DNA of 64,000 nucleotides from NCBI RefSeq assembly GCF_047948215.1, contig NC_134465.1:51491946-51555945 (forward strand), read 5' to 3'. Position numbers and translations under genes: made by a program. The stretch's first letter is position 1, and the number at the start of each line of letters is the position of its first letter. This document shows, piece after piece, positions 55,525 through 64,000 of this stretch. Under the pieces are notes generated by a model. It made no database searches, was not told where the DNA came from, and saw only the letters and a program-made list of their open reading frames with translations. The DNA comes from Lycorma delicatula. Its lineage: Eukaryota > Arthropoda > Insecta > Hemiptera > Fulgoridae.

Positions 55525-56815
55525 ATTTATGAATCGTTAACTTATCAGGTTTATGACCCAATTGGGATTTATTTATTATTACTGTTGTTTTTTTGGAATA
55601 AATAAGCAACTTATTATTTTACCAAAGATTCTACATTCATAGATATAAATATCAGACCAAAATTTTAAATTTTTTAAATACTCATTCTACACAATTCATA
55701 TTTATAGACCTCAAACAATGATCTAACAGTGAAAGTAGGTCTTCTAAAACCCGTAAAAGAAGCTTTCTGATTTTTTTAACATAGGCACAATTGATAATAG
55801 AATGCTATAAAAAATTCTGTTGAACAAGGTTATTTTATTTAAATTCCTTTAATTTCTAGTTGGTTATTAATCATTTTTAATAATATTATTTTAATGTTTT
55901 ACCTTGCTGTTTAATAAATTAAAAGAAAGTTTTTAAATAAAAGTAAAAACAAAATATCTAACACAATTAGAACCATTTAAAAAAATGTATAAATTTACTT
56001 TTATTTAATACTAATACTTTTTAATAAAATAAAAACTAACAGATAGAAGTCTAGAAGTACTGAAAATTGTTTACATAACATTTACATTTGTTACAATTTA
56101 CAATTGTTTACATAACACAGAATCGTAAGTTCTGTTGTAAAATATAAAAATTTAATTTGTAGTATTGTCTCAAAACAGTTGTCTCAATGGTAGACTACAC
56201 TAACTTTTAAACTACTGTTATAAGTTAATATAATATCTAAATAAAGAGAATTGAAATTTTTTCAAAAACATTCCTCTTATTAATTATTGCATATTTTTTT
56301 AATTTACTAGAATAAGATAATATACATGAAGTAAAACTACATCTTAACATCAAAATTTTTTTTTTTTATATTATACTAAAAAAGATCACTAGTAGGCTGC
56401 TGTAATGTTGGACAAGAAATCAATTTATAACACATGTTATGAAAGTAAAGTATGAGTAATGGAAAAATAACAACTGGTACAGAATATAATCTCTCTAGAG
56501 AGTTATGATTGGAAAGAAAAACTAAAAATGATGCACGTTAACAGCGAAAAAACTGATATTAACCGATACATTTAATTTTTCCAGTTTTGTCTTGAATTTT
56601 AATTATGTTGTTTTTATTTTTTATATATGATCCACTCCAGACTGCTAAAATTATTATTTTTATCAGTATTTTTGTTTCGCATTTCTTTTTATTGAACTTA
56701 AAAAATATGGATAAAAAATTCAAAAAATATCTAATCTATGCACAAATATTCATCCTTTGGTTTGTTTGAAAATTATAAGTTCCAAAATTACTCATTTAAT
56801 TTTGCTGATGATTTT

Positions 56816-56857
<42 letters not shown>

Positions 56858-57060
56858 CTTAGCTGAAAGATTTAATTCTACACAATATTTATTGGCATGA
56901 ATTTACTGCTTGGAAAGAATTTTAGTTTAAAAACAAATGAGATTTAAAAAAAAAGTTATAAAATGTGGAAGAAAGAGAAGTAATGATGAATTTAGATTAA
57001 AGTAAATTCTTCATATTCTGCATTTCTAATACACCGTGTTCAATTTATCAGAAGATTCAG
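55525..57060. other. AT-rich region without recognised gene
   Basis: Contains a (TA)n run at 56819-56853. The words TTTACATAACA..TTTACAATTG repeat locally at 56070-56115. No coding similarity. Confidence 0.45.
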
Positions 57061-57064
57061 AATT

Positions 57065-57440
57065 CTATATTTACAAGGTGTGATTAAAAGTATCCAATCT
57101 TGGCTCATAAAAACAAAAATACTTAACCTATTTAATTCAACAACTTGTCCTCTTTAAAGTGAGTCCCTTGTGATGTAGCATACTTATTGCAATGATGTTT
57201 CTACTGTTGGATGCATTTTTCAGTCATTTTTAGCGAACACCATCCTCTTGTTAAATTCCTTTGATCATTTGTCTTTTGTCAAATTTCTTTCTTTTAAGTT
57301 GAATTTTAACTTCAGAGAGCCATTCTAGTGAATAAGGAGCCTCTGGATTCCATGCTTTGCTAAGAATCTCTAGATTAATTGTCATGATGAATTTTCCAAT
57401 CGCCGTTTTCTTAAAGCTTTTGTCTCTTGCATCAAACACC
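57065..57440 (-). pseudogene. Mariner-like transposase C-terminal remnant
   Basis: The minus strand reads APYSLEWLSEVKIQLKRKKF, DKRQMIKGI, and after breaks SMLHHKGLTLKRTSC then YFCFYEPRLDTF. The order and spacing fit the end of a mariner-like group (DLAPCDFFLFP.LK..LKG.+F.....+..........W..C+...G.YFEGD). The catalytic SPSD-type residues are not preserved. GTGTGATTAAAAGTATCCAA at 57080 may be the 3' terminal repeat. Confidence 0.5.
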
Positions 57441-57444
57441 TTCT

Positions 57445-59740
57445 CTTAGCCAATGAAGAACATTTATGCAAAGATCTAAGTTACTGACAGATTTTCTTTA
57501 AGGAGCATACTTGCATGAACCTTGGCTTGATCATTAAATATTACTGTCAGCATGACCTTCGTGCTGTTTGGATTGTAAAAAAATTTTTACAATAAATAAT
57601 AATAAAAAAAAAATATGAAAAAATCACAAATTTTTCTCTGTCACAAATCTCCTTCAGGTCATCGTGTTATCAACAAACCCTCTCCAGTCTCTAACATCAA
57701 TCTTCATATTATTTTATATCCAATTATTAATTCTGTAGTTTTTATCATTCTTGTTTTCTGACTTTCTAACAAGAACTTTTTTTTTGTTTTTAAGTGGATA
57801 ACCCATGACACAATCTCCTTCCTGGGGGAACAGGGACCTTTCTCTCAAAGTTGGCATTCCTTAGATAAATATTCCTTGATTTTAGATGCCAGGATCCCAT
57901 TTTTATATCCTCTTCCAACCTGTTATGTAACGAGAACTTATATTCTACCATGTATCAAGGTGAAAGCCAAGGACTTGTGAGAGAGCTGATTAAAAACATT
58001 TCTAGAAGATTCTATCTCATTCATATTTAACGGTTAGCTTATTTCATATCAGTCTTCTTTCTTGATCACTTTTATTAGCTTTTGACTCCTTTTTTAATTA
58101 ATTTTAAATAGAATGGTAGGAAGATCTATGAAGTGGGTCAATAATTAACTGATATTGTATGTTGCTATTTCCTAAATGTTTCTAACAGATGAGCCAAAAT
58201 TTGGATTTGCTAATTATATTATTTATTTGTCAATGAAAAAAAATCACGATTAAACATGACTTTTTTCACTTATTTTTTAATATGATTTTTAAATCACTTT
58301 AAAATAATTAAATAACTTGTTAAATGTATATTATATTAATTTTCTTATAAATTTTATGATGATATGTAATTATAGTTCTTTAAATCAAATGATTTTTTTT
58401 TGTACTTTTTTTAAGAGTTTAATAAGTTATTACATTTTTTAACTCATGCTGCCTCTCTAAAAGTACAGATACAATTTTATTACCAAGCTCTTTCATTTTT
58501 TACTTCCATTTTTGTTCAGTATTTATTTTTGGTTTTCTAAGTTATTGAAAAAGTTTATTTTTCTCTCTCCCTCACTCTCTCTTTATTTAATTGTACTTTT
58601 GGTATAAATAATATATGCACAGTAATATAATAATGAAAATAATGGTAATATGCTGATGTAATAACATTTTTTCAACAAAAATGTCTAATTCATTTTTTTT
58701 TCATTTTAATATTAAAATTTTGCAGATTATTTTTGTTTTACTGATGTCATCAAACCATGCAGTAATAGTTTTAAATATTCTCTACAACATAAACTAAATC
58801 ATTTATATTTAGTCTATGTTTGTTTTCCATGGTTTTATTTTATAATGAAACACAAAATAAATTTTTACTTTAAACTAATTCTTTGTAATTGTAAAAAAAA
58901 TAATTTGATGACAAACCATTTTTCAAACTAATCATTTTTTATTCATTCATTATAAGTGGTTTATGACCAGTTAGAAGAAACTCTTAAATTCAATCAAATT
59001 CTAAAATTAGAAATAAAAAGATTCACATTTTTCTATTAAAAATATTTTCGAATAGTTACAATATAATTAGTCTTATCTTAAATTAGTTACCACACAGTAT
59101 GTAACTAATCTATATAATGTAATAATCAGAATTTTCTAACTGAAAATAATGAGATGGAAAGGATGTTATTCTCTGTTAGTTGATGAATATTCAAAACCAT
59201 GGTGACGCTCCAAATTTGCCACTGTCAACCATCAGTAGTAACCTAACATGAGCAACATTTCAATGTCCTTTAAATATGTAACATTTAGTAATATTCTTTT
59301 GTCAGATAGATACCTTAATTATTTTTCTTTATGACATATTTTATTGAATAGTTTTTTACCCTCTTTGTAATTAAAGAATTGTGTTACTATTTTACATGGC
59401 TTTTATTTTATTTATTTACTCTTGCATAAAATGTTATAGAATGCCTTATAACCTCCCTTTTTTTTAATAAAAGGAATTAATTTTGTAATTTTTCAAAAAT
59501 GCTAAGCCTAACTGGTATTTAAATTTATAATCTAATAGCTGAAAGCTGGAGTTGCTGTCATTTTATTACAGGAATCAGAGACGGTTTTTTTTTTAGATTT
59601 CATTGTCTTATTTATTATATTAAAATATATAAGAGGCATTTGTCAAAATGATTTCTCTAAGAATTGTGTCACCTTCACAGTGTAACTAATCTTACTAGTG
59701 AACAGAATGAAGATTTTTTTTTGGGTTAATATGAGGGTTG
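57445..59740. other. AT-rich region without recognised gene
   Basis: 57640-58060 is less AT-rich, with several pyrimidine-rich words (TCTCCTTCCTGGGGGAACAG), but I find no coding frame or repeat partner. The rest is AT-rich. Confidence 0.4.
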
Positions 59741-59744
59741 TTCA

Positions 59745-60690
59745 AAAACTTGTAGGAATGATGAAGAAAATACAAGAGTTTTTCTGGATTTTTTTAAATT
59801 ATTTTTTAATGTAGTCTCCTTACAGTTAAATACATTTAGCCCAACAATTTTGCAACTTTTTAATATTTTTAGCTTAATGCGATTCGTCCAACTCTGCAAA
59901 ATAAGCAGTTGTCTCAGTTTGATCCATCATTTACAAAAAAAATCTTCATCCAGGAAGTCATTTCTTCAGGTTTGGGAAGTGAAAGTAATCGCTGGGAGCC
60001 AAATCCAATAAAAATGGTGCTCTTAGAAGCATTTCAAAGCTTAAATCCTTATGTTTTGGAGCAACAACTGAAGATGTGTGTCCAGGCGCATTATCGTGAT
60101 GAAAAAGCATTTTTTTTCCTACTATATGTGGATGTTCAGTCTAAATAGATAGCACTCTTCAATCAGCGCATTGAATTGTATTATTCCCAAGTGATGTTCC
60201 TGCTTTTTTACAGGTAGTGAATGAGCATCACACCACAAGAATCCCAAAAATCAATAGCAATGACTTTTCCTGCAGATGAAACTGTTTTCACTTTCTTTAG
60301 CTCACTTTTATGTGTTCCCACCTACTGTTTGAATTACTATTTGATTTTTGGTGTATAATGGTGAATCCATGTTCATTTACTATTGAAACATTGAAGAAAC
60401 TCAACGGAATTGAATTAATAAATTTAAAAATTCTCAAATAGTATTTAGTCAAATGTGTTTTTGGTCTTTTGTTAACAAATGGTGGCACCTATCGAGCGGA
60501 AAGCTTTTCCATACCCAGTAAATCATGTAAAATGTAGTGGATATGGTTTTTCAATATCCTTGTGATATCAGCAAGCTCATGTACTTCCATTCAATTGTTA
60601 TTTAATATAGAATTGTGGATTTTTGTGACAACTTAGCAGTTTTTGTGCGTCCCAAATGTTCAACATTTTGAATAATGTATGGTTCACATT
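59745..60690 (-). pseudogene. Decayed mariner transposase covering helix-turn-helix to C-terminus
   Basis: Minus-strand pieces occur in protein order. About 60600-60490: MEVHELADITRILKNHIHYI and LHDLLGMEKLSAR. 60488-60297: VPPFVNKRPKTHLTKYYLRI and a SIVNEHGFTIIHQKSNSNSN piece (first-Asp DE-W-HH region, Asp changed to Asn). About 60290: KTVSSAGKVIAIDFWDSCGV. About 60110: KMLFHHDNAPGHTSSVVA (second Asp). About 60010: LDLAPSDYFHFPNLKK (third Asp). Multiple stops and frameshifts are present. GAGGGTTGTTCAAAAACTTG at 59732 looks like the 3' terminal repeat. This mariner lineage (HDNAP.H variant) differs from the HDNARP one at 41283. Confidence 0.75.
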
Positions 60691-60699
60691 TAATTCAGC

Positions 60700-61366
60700 A
60701 GCTCACCTTTTTACAATCAAAGACAAAGGGAAAGAATTCTTTAAAGTAGAATCTAACTGTTTTTGTAGGTCGATCAGAATTAAATGTTATAAAAGAAAGT
60801 ACTTTATAACAGCTCAAACTTCAATTTTATCCATTAAAAAAGAAAAAAAACTGTTAAAACTTGTTTACTTTACTCGATCTTCATAAAAAAGCAAGTAAAT
60901 GCACACTTTGTAAATGAAACATTGTAGCACCTCATATATGGAATTATACTTAACAGATATCATATGACTTTTGATCATACTTGTTCTACCTCTATGTCAG
61001 GCCGACAACTTTCCAAATGCATAATATTATCTGCATTTTAATTTGCATTGTACATTAAAATGCAACAATAAACTCAAGAATTTGAATGAATTAAATTATA
61101 AAATTTCTTCATTCCTCATATTTTTTTAATAAACTTGATATGGGATCTTCTTATTCTTATCGACAGCTATGCCATTTCTAGAACTGATTTGTGTGATGTT
61201 TAGTCAACTATTTGGTTATATCATTTAACAGGCAATATTTTTTATAGCATTTTTAAAAACATTATTATAATTTGGCTTTAATTGAAAAATTTGTTACAAA
61301 TATTATTGTATTTATTTTAATTAAATGAATATTATTAATTATATTATTATAAATTTTTGTTTCAGG
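60700..61366. other. Upstream/intronic DNA of the allatostatin gene
   Basis: AT-rich, ending in the pyrimidine-rich TTTTTGTTTCAG 3' splice site at 61354-61365. No promoter or upstream exon is recognisable, so the 5' UTR exon(s) probably lie further upstream, within or beyond the repeats. Confidence 0.5.
61354..61365 (+). promoter_or_regulatory. 3' splice site before the allatostatin coding exon
   Basis: The pyrimidine tract TTTTTGTTTCAG is followed by G and then ATG at 61367. This makes 61366 the likely first exon base and argues against the in-frame ATG at 61325, which would add a non-signal-like Asn/Ile-rich leader. Confidence 0.7.
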
Positions 61367-62203
61367 ATGGTTGTATCAGCACAGTTAGCGTTAGCGATTA
61401 TGTTGGCCGTATTTGAGAGTGGGACAGCTTCACCAGCTACTGATGCTGATTTGGATTATTACTATAAACGGATGTATGACTTCGGTTTGGGTAAAAGGGC
61501 ATATACATATTCAGCTAATAAACGTCCGCAATATGATTTTGGAATCGGTAAACGTAGCCCAGACAGTAATAGACAAAAAATGTATGCGTTCGGTCTGGGT
61601 AAAAGATACAATATTAATGATAATAACAATAATAATTATGAAGATTATATCGATTATGAAATGCATGATGATAAAAGAATAAAACCGTATGAATTTGGTT
61701 TAGGTAAAAGAGCTGCACCGGCACCATATAGTTTTGGTCTAGGTAAAAGAGGTGGTTCAAGTCAAGGTAAATTATACTCTTTTGGTCTAGGTAAGAGAGG
61801 TTATAATAATGATTTTGGTATATCACAACGTAGTCAAAGATATAATTTTGGTATCGGTAAAAGAGATGTTAGTGAAAATATTGGTGATCTATTGTTGTCA
61901 TTAGATGATGATAAAAATCATAATGTATATACAAGAGCAAGTCAGAAATATAATTTCGGTCTTGGTAAAAGAAGTTCATATAATGATAATGATGATGCTG
62001 AAATCGATGACGATAACATGTATGATTATCACCAATCTGTTTCTGATATTGCTAAGAGATCAAGATATAATTTTGGTTTGGGTAAAAGAAACATTGGACC
62101 AGATGATTTCAGTGACATTGCGTCATATGATGGACAACATGATTTATTCCCACGTGCCAGTCAAAAATTTAATTTTGGTTTGGGTAAACGAGAGGTAAGT
62201 TAA
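61367..62203 (+). CDS. AstA: Allatostatin-A (FGL-amide) prepropeptide, main coding exon
   Basis: This is a secreted precursor of brain/gut neuropeptides that act on the allatostatin-A receptor (a galanin-receptor-like GPCR) and, depending on the insect, inhibit juvenile hormone synthesis and modulate gut and feeding. Residues 1-22 form a signal peptide (hydrophobic AQLALAIMLAVF, likely cut after GTAS). KR-bounded peptides with Gly amidation signals follow: MYDFGL, PQYDFGI, MYAFGL, IKPYEFGL, AAPAPYSFGL, LYSFGL (or its N-extended form), YNFGI, KYNFGL, RYNFGL and KFNFGL, i.e. ten. GYNNDFGISQR is an eleventh unit that has lost the G-K-R signal. Asp/Asn-rich acidic spacers separate some units. The frame ends REVS-stop, but GAG|GTAAGT at 62195 is a consensus donor in phase 0, so the exon probably ends at 62194 (276 codons). 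Confidence 0.95.
   Translation: MVVSAQLALAIMLAVFESGTASPATDADLDYYYKRMYDFGLGKRAYTYSANKRPQYDFGIGKRSPDSNRQKMYAFGLGKRYNINDNNNNNYEDYIDYEMHDDKRIKPYEFGLGKRAAPAPYSFGLGKRGGSSQGKLYSFGLGKRGYNNDFGISQRSQRYNFGIGKRDVSENIGDLLLSLDDDKNHNVYTRASQKYNFGLGKRSSYNDNDDAEIDDDNMYDYHQSVSDIAKRSRYNFGLGKRNIGPDDFSDIASYDGQHDLFPRASQKFNFGLGKREVS
62195..62200 (+). promoter_or_regulatory. Probable 5' splice site ending the allatostatin exon
   Basis: GAG|GTAAGT matches the metazoan donor consensus exactly. It falls after codon 276 (..GKR-Glu). Read through, it gives only Val-Ser-stop. I could not recognise the acceptor exon downstream. Confidence 0.6.
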
Positions 62204-63170
62204 ACTATAACTTCTCGTCTCTAAACATTTATTTTATTATTTAATGTCTATTAACAGTTATGTAAGTGAGAGTAGTGAGTTTCTGAATTGGAATTATTAT
62301 TTAGTGACCTTGAGTAATTAGTTGACTCACTCCAAAAGGTCTTCTTATACGATTGACATTATTTTATTATTATATTTCATGAAAATACAGACAAAGAGAC
62401 TAATACAGAGAGCAGCACTGTACACTTAACTTCATAAATTGCTATACACTTGCAAATAATATTTAATACAATTTCAAATTAATAGAACTTATGTAAGGCT
62501 CTGGGTATAATATTTGTACAATTTAGTTTATTTTGAAACAAATAATAATCTTCACAAAAATAATTTAATTGTTATAATATTTTCTATTATATTTTTATGT
62601 TGTACTTGACCTCAAATTATTTACAAAGAAAAATTGATTCATTTGAATGAGTATATTAATTCTTAGAAACTACAGCTGTAATCACTTGGATTTCCATCTT
62701 ATTAATTCCCTTGAATATATAATCATGATCATCTCAATTCCTTGAATCCACAAACATGATCATAACAGTTTCTGTTTTGTATGCAAAACTTCTACACTTC
62801 TGTATTATCCAAAGTAGGATATAGATTGAACAAAACTCTTACAAAATTCTTACTGTGGACCTTATCTTCAAATAAAAGACTGTTAATAACAATGATTGCT
62901 TTATAATTCTATTATCACTTTCATTTATCAACTAAAAGAAAGTCAAGATCAATTAATTATTGATCAGTCTAAACATGATACTGTACCAGATGCATCTGAT
63001 AGGACAAAAATTTTCTTGTGTAATTCATTTGCATTTTTAAAGTTGCTTCATCAATAGGGTTTTAGTTTCTTCAATGGATTTGAATTTTATTTTAGTTATC
63101 TGTTATTTCTCCTTGGGATAAAACTTGCTTTAATTACAAACACAGTCTCAAAGGAAAAATCAGGGGATAT
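62204..63170. other. Probable intron or 3' flank of the allatostatin gene
   Basis: AT-rich without coding similarity. No further FGLGKR unit is present on either strand. Confidence 0.45.
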
Positions 63171-63174
63171 TCAT

Positions 63175-63490
63175 CTGTGCACTTCTTCTTTCAACTTCAC
63201 ATGATTGACTCCAACAATCTTGACCCAGTGTGCCTTGACTGTTCGTTTTGCAGCATAGTCCCTGTAATGTCAGCGGTTACCATGCCAAATTCAATCACTA
63301 CACTTTCCTGTACTGCAAGAATCTGTCGCATTCAAAAACAGTTCCCTCTAAAGTGTCCTTCCTTCACAATAATAGGTCTCTGCTATTATTGTGCACAGGT
63401 ATGTTTTGAAGCAGCCGTGACCAGTCAGGAACTGAGTCAACTCATACCTCTGTTCTTATACTTGTGTTGGAGCCATCTGTGAATTTCCAA
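63175..63490 (-). pseudogene. R1/Jockey-like LINE C-terminal fragment, copy 1
   Basis: The minus strand reads YELTQFLTGHGCFKTYLCTI, then decayed ..RELFLNATDSC. TQ.LTGHG.F..YL is the classic sequence before the final Cys/His motif of R1-type LINE ORF2 (T.LLTGHG.F..YL.+.G....C..C...DT.EH..F.C). The Cys/His residues are mostly lost here. The plus-strand 101-codon frame is its antisense. Confidence 0.65.
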
Positions 63491-63559
63491 TTTAAATCTG
63501 GGAGTTTATTTACCCTTTGTTGACTGATCCCAACTCTCCTTTCACCTAAATAGAAACAA

Positions 63560-63960
63560 TCTCTTGCTTACTGCCTGGTACATCATCTCCCTCTTCCAAT
63601 GCCCAGGGGTGAAAGTCCAGTTCCTACCCCAGCAACATTGCCCGGTTCTTTACCTGCAGGGAGACAGCCCTAAAACCTAGTTTAGAACTGTCTGGGCTAC
63701 CCCCTTTTCAAGCACTACAGACCAGTTGGTGCTCTGTACAACACATTTGAGAGCACCATCTTAACAAAACTCTCCATTTTGATCTGCAAAAACGTTAATA
63801 ATGTTCATTATCGGACATTATCAGTAGTTACCATACCAAATTCTATCAGTACTCTTCCCTGTTCTGCAAGAATCTGTCACATTCAAACACAGTTCTCTCT
63901 ACAGTGTCCTTCCTTCACAATAATAGCACCCTGCTATTCCCCCATCATTATTATATTTGA
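63560..63960 (-). pseudogene. R1/Jockey-like LINE C-terminal fragment, copy 2
   Basis: 63815-63935 is a second copy of 63270-63385 (AATCTGTCACATTCAAACAC, AGTGTCCTTCCTTCACAATA). The minus strand reads KDTVERTVFECDRFLQNREE, i.e. the DT.EH..FEC.RF..R end of the zinc motif. It is followed by the ML.S-like tail MSDNEHY, SKWRVLLRWCSQMC. The remaining sequence to 63560 is decayed ORF end/3' UTR. Confidence 0.65.
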
Positions 63961-64000
63961 ACTTACCACATTCTTTCTGTAAGGGCGAAACATAGGGCGT

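Noticed and set aside
61325..61366. Upstream ATG at 61325 as allatostatin start
   Set aside because: It would include the TTTTTGTTTCAG splice acceptor in coding sequence and put an Asn/Ile-rich leader before a good signal peptide that starts at 61367.
61413..62198. Met/Ile-rich alternative frames inside the allatostatin exon
   Set aside because: Frame-shifted readings of the repetitive AAT/GAT-rich allatostatin coding sequence.

Overview
The window is 64 kb of AT-rich, intron- and repeat-dense animal DNA. It is almost certainly from an insect: it carries an FGL-amide (type A) allatostatin prepropeptide exon, and its repeats are tRNA-derived SINEs, Tc1/mariner relatives, Helitron-like elements, and RTE-, R1- and Jockey-like LINE fragments. 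A large-genome hemipteran is my best guess, but that is inference. I see no prokaryotic-style operon, no CRISPR array, no intact rRNA or tRNA gene and no intact transposase.

Host coding content: the only convincing host gene is the allatostatin-A exon at 61367-62194 (+), at the right end. It opens directly after a 3' splice site, encodes a signal peptide and ten amidated FGL/FGI peptides, and ends at a consensus 5' splice site. Further exons are not recognisable.

Layout: 1-3.2 kb holds Helitron-like copies, a repeat with a LINE nested in it, and a mariner-like fragment. 4.7-7.2 kb has two minus-strand copies of one LINE family (RT-1) plus an older LINE and a SINE. 7.2-10.8 kb is AT-rich DNA with microsatellites. 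10.8-15.2 kb has Helitron-like elements (one with both ends), RT-1 and dispersed repeats. 16.5-16.9 kb is a hAT-type MITE. 17.9-21 kb is a mariner transposase remnant split by a 2.7-kb array of a 45-bp repeat. 21.5-22.8 kb holds the longest RT-1 copy. 24.3-25.8 kb has a Helitron-like copy and an RT-1 copy with an 11-bp target-site duplication. 28.2-30.0 kb is a Jockey-like LINE split by a solo LTR. 30.4-31.2 kb is a GC-rich island with zinc knuckles between direct repeats. 33-38 kb is nested: SINE in hAT MITE, SINE in a mariner-like pseudogene, R1-like LINE in SINE. 39.8-42.5 kb has two mariner relatives, one complete to its ends. 43.7-55.5 kb is dispersed SINEs and repeats in AT-rich DNA. 57-60.7 kb has two more mariner remnants. 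61.4-62.2 kb is allatostatin A, and 63.2-64 kb two LINE fragments.

The most unusual object is the 45-bp array at 18.0-20.7 kb. Read on the minus strand, its 15-residue unit runs without a break into the HDNARPH catalytic motif of a mariner transposase. On the other side the unit joins the stretch that normally lies just upstream of that motif. The array therefore looks like one 45-bp codon block of a transposase gene amplified about 60 times, and about 1 kb of it was then duplicated again.
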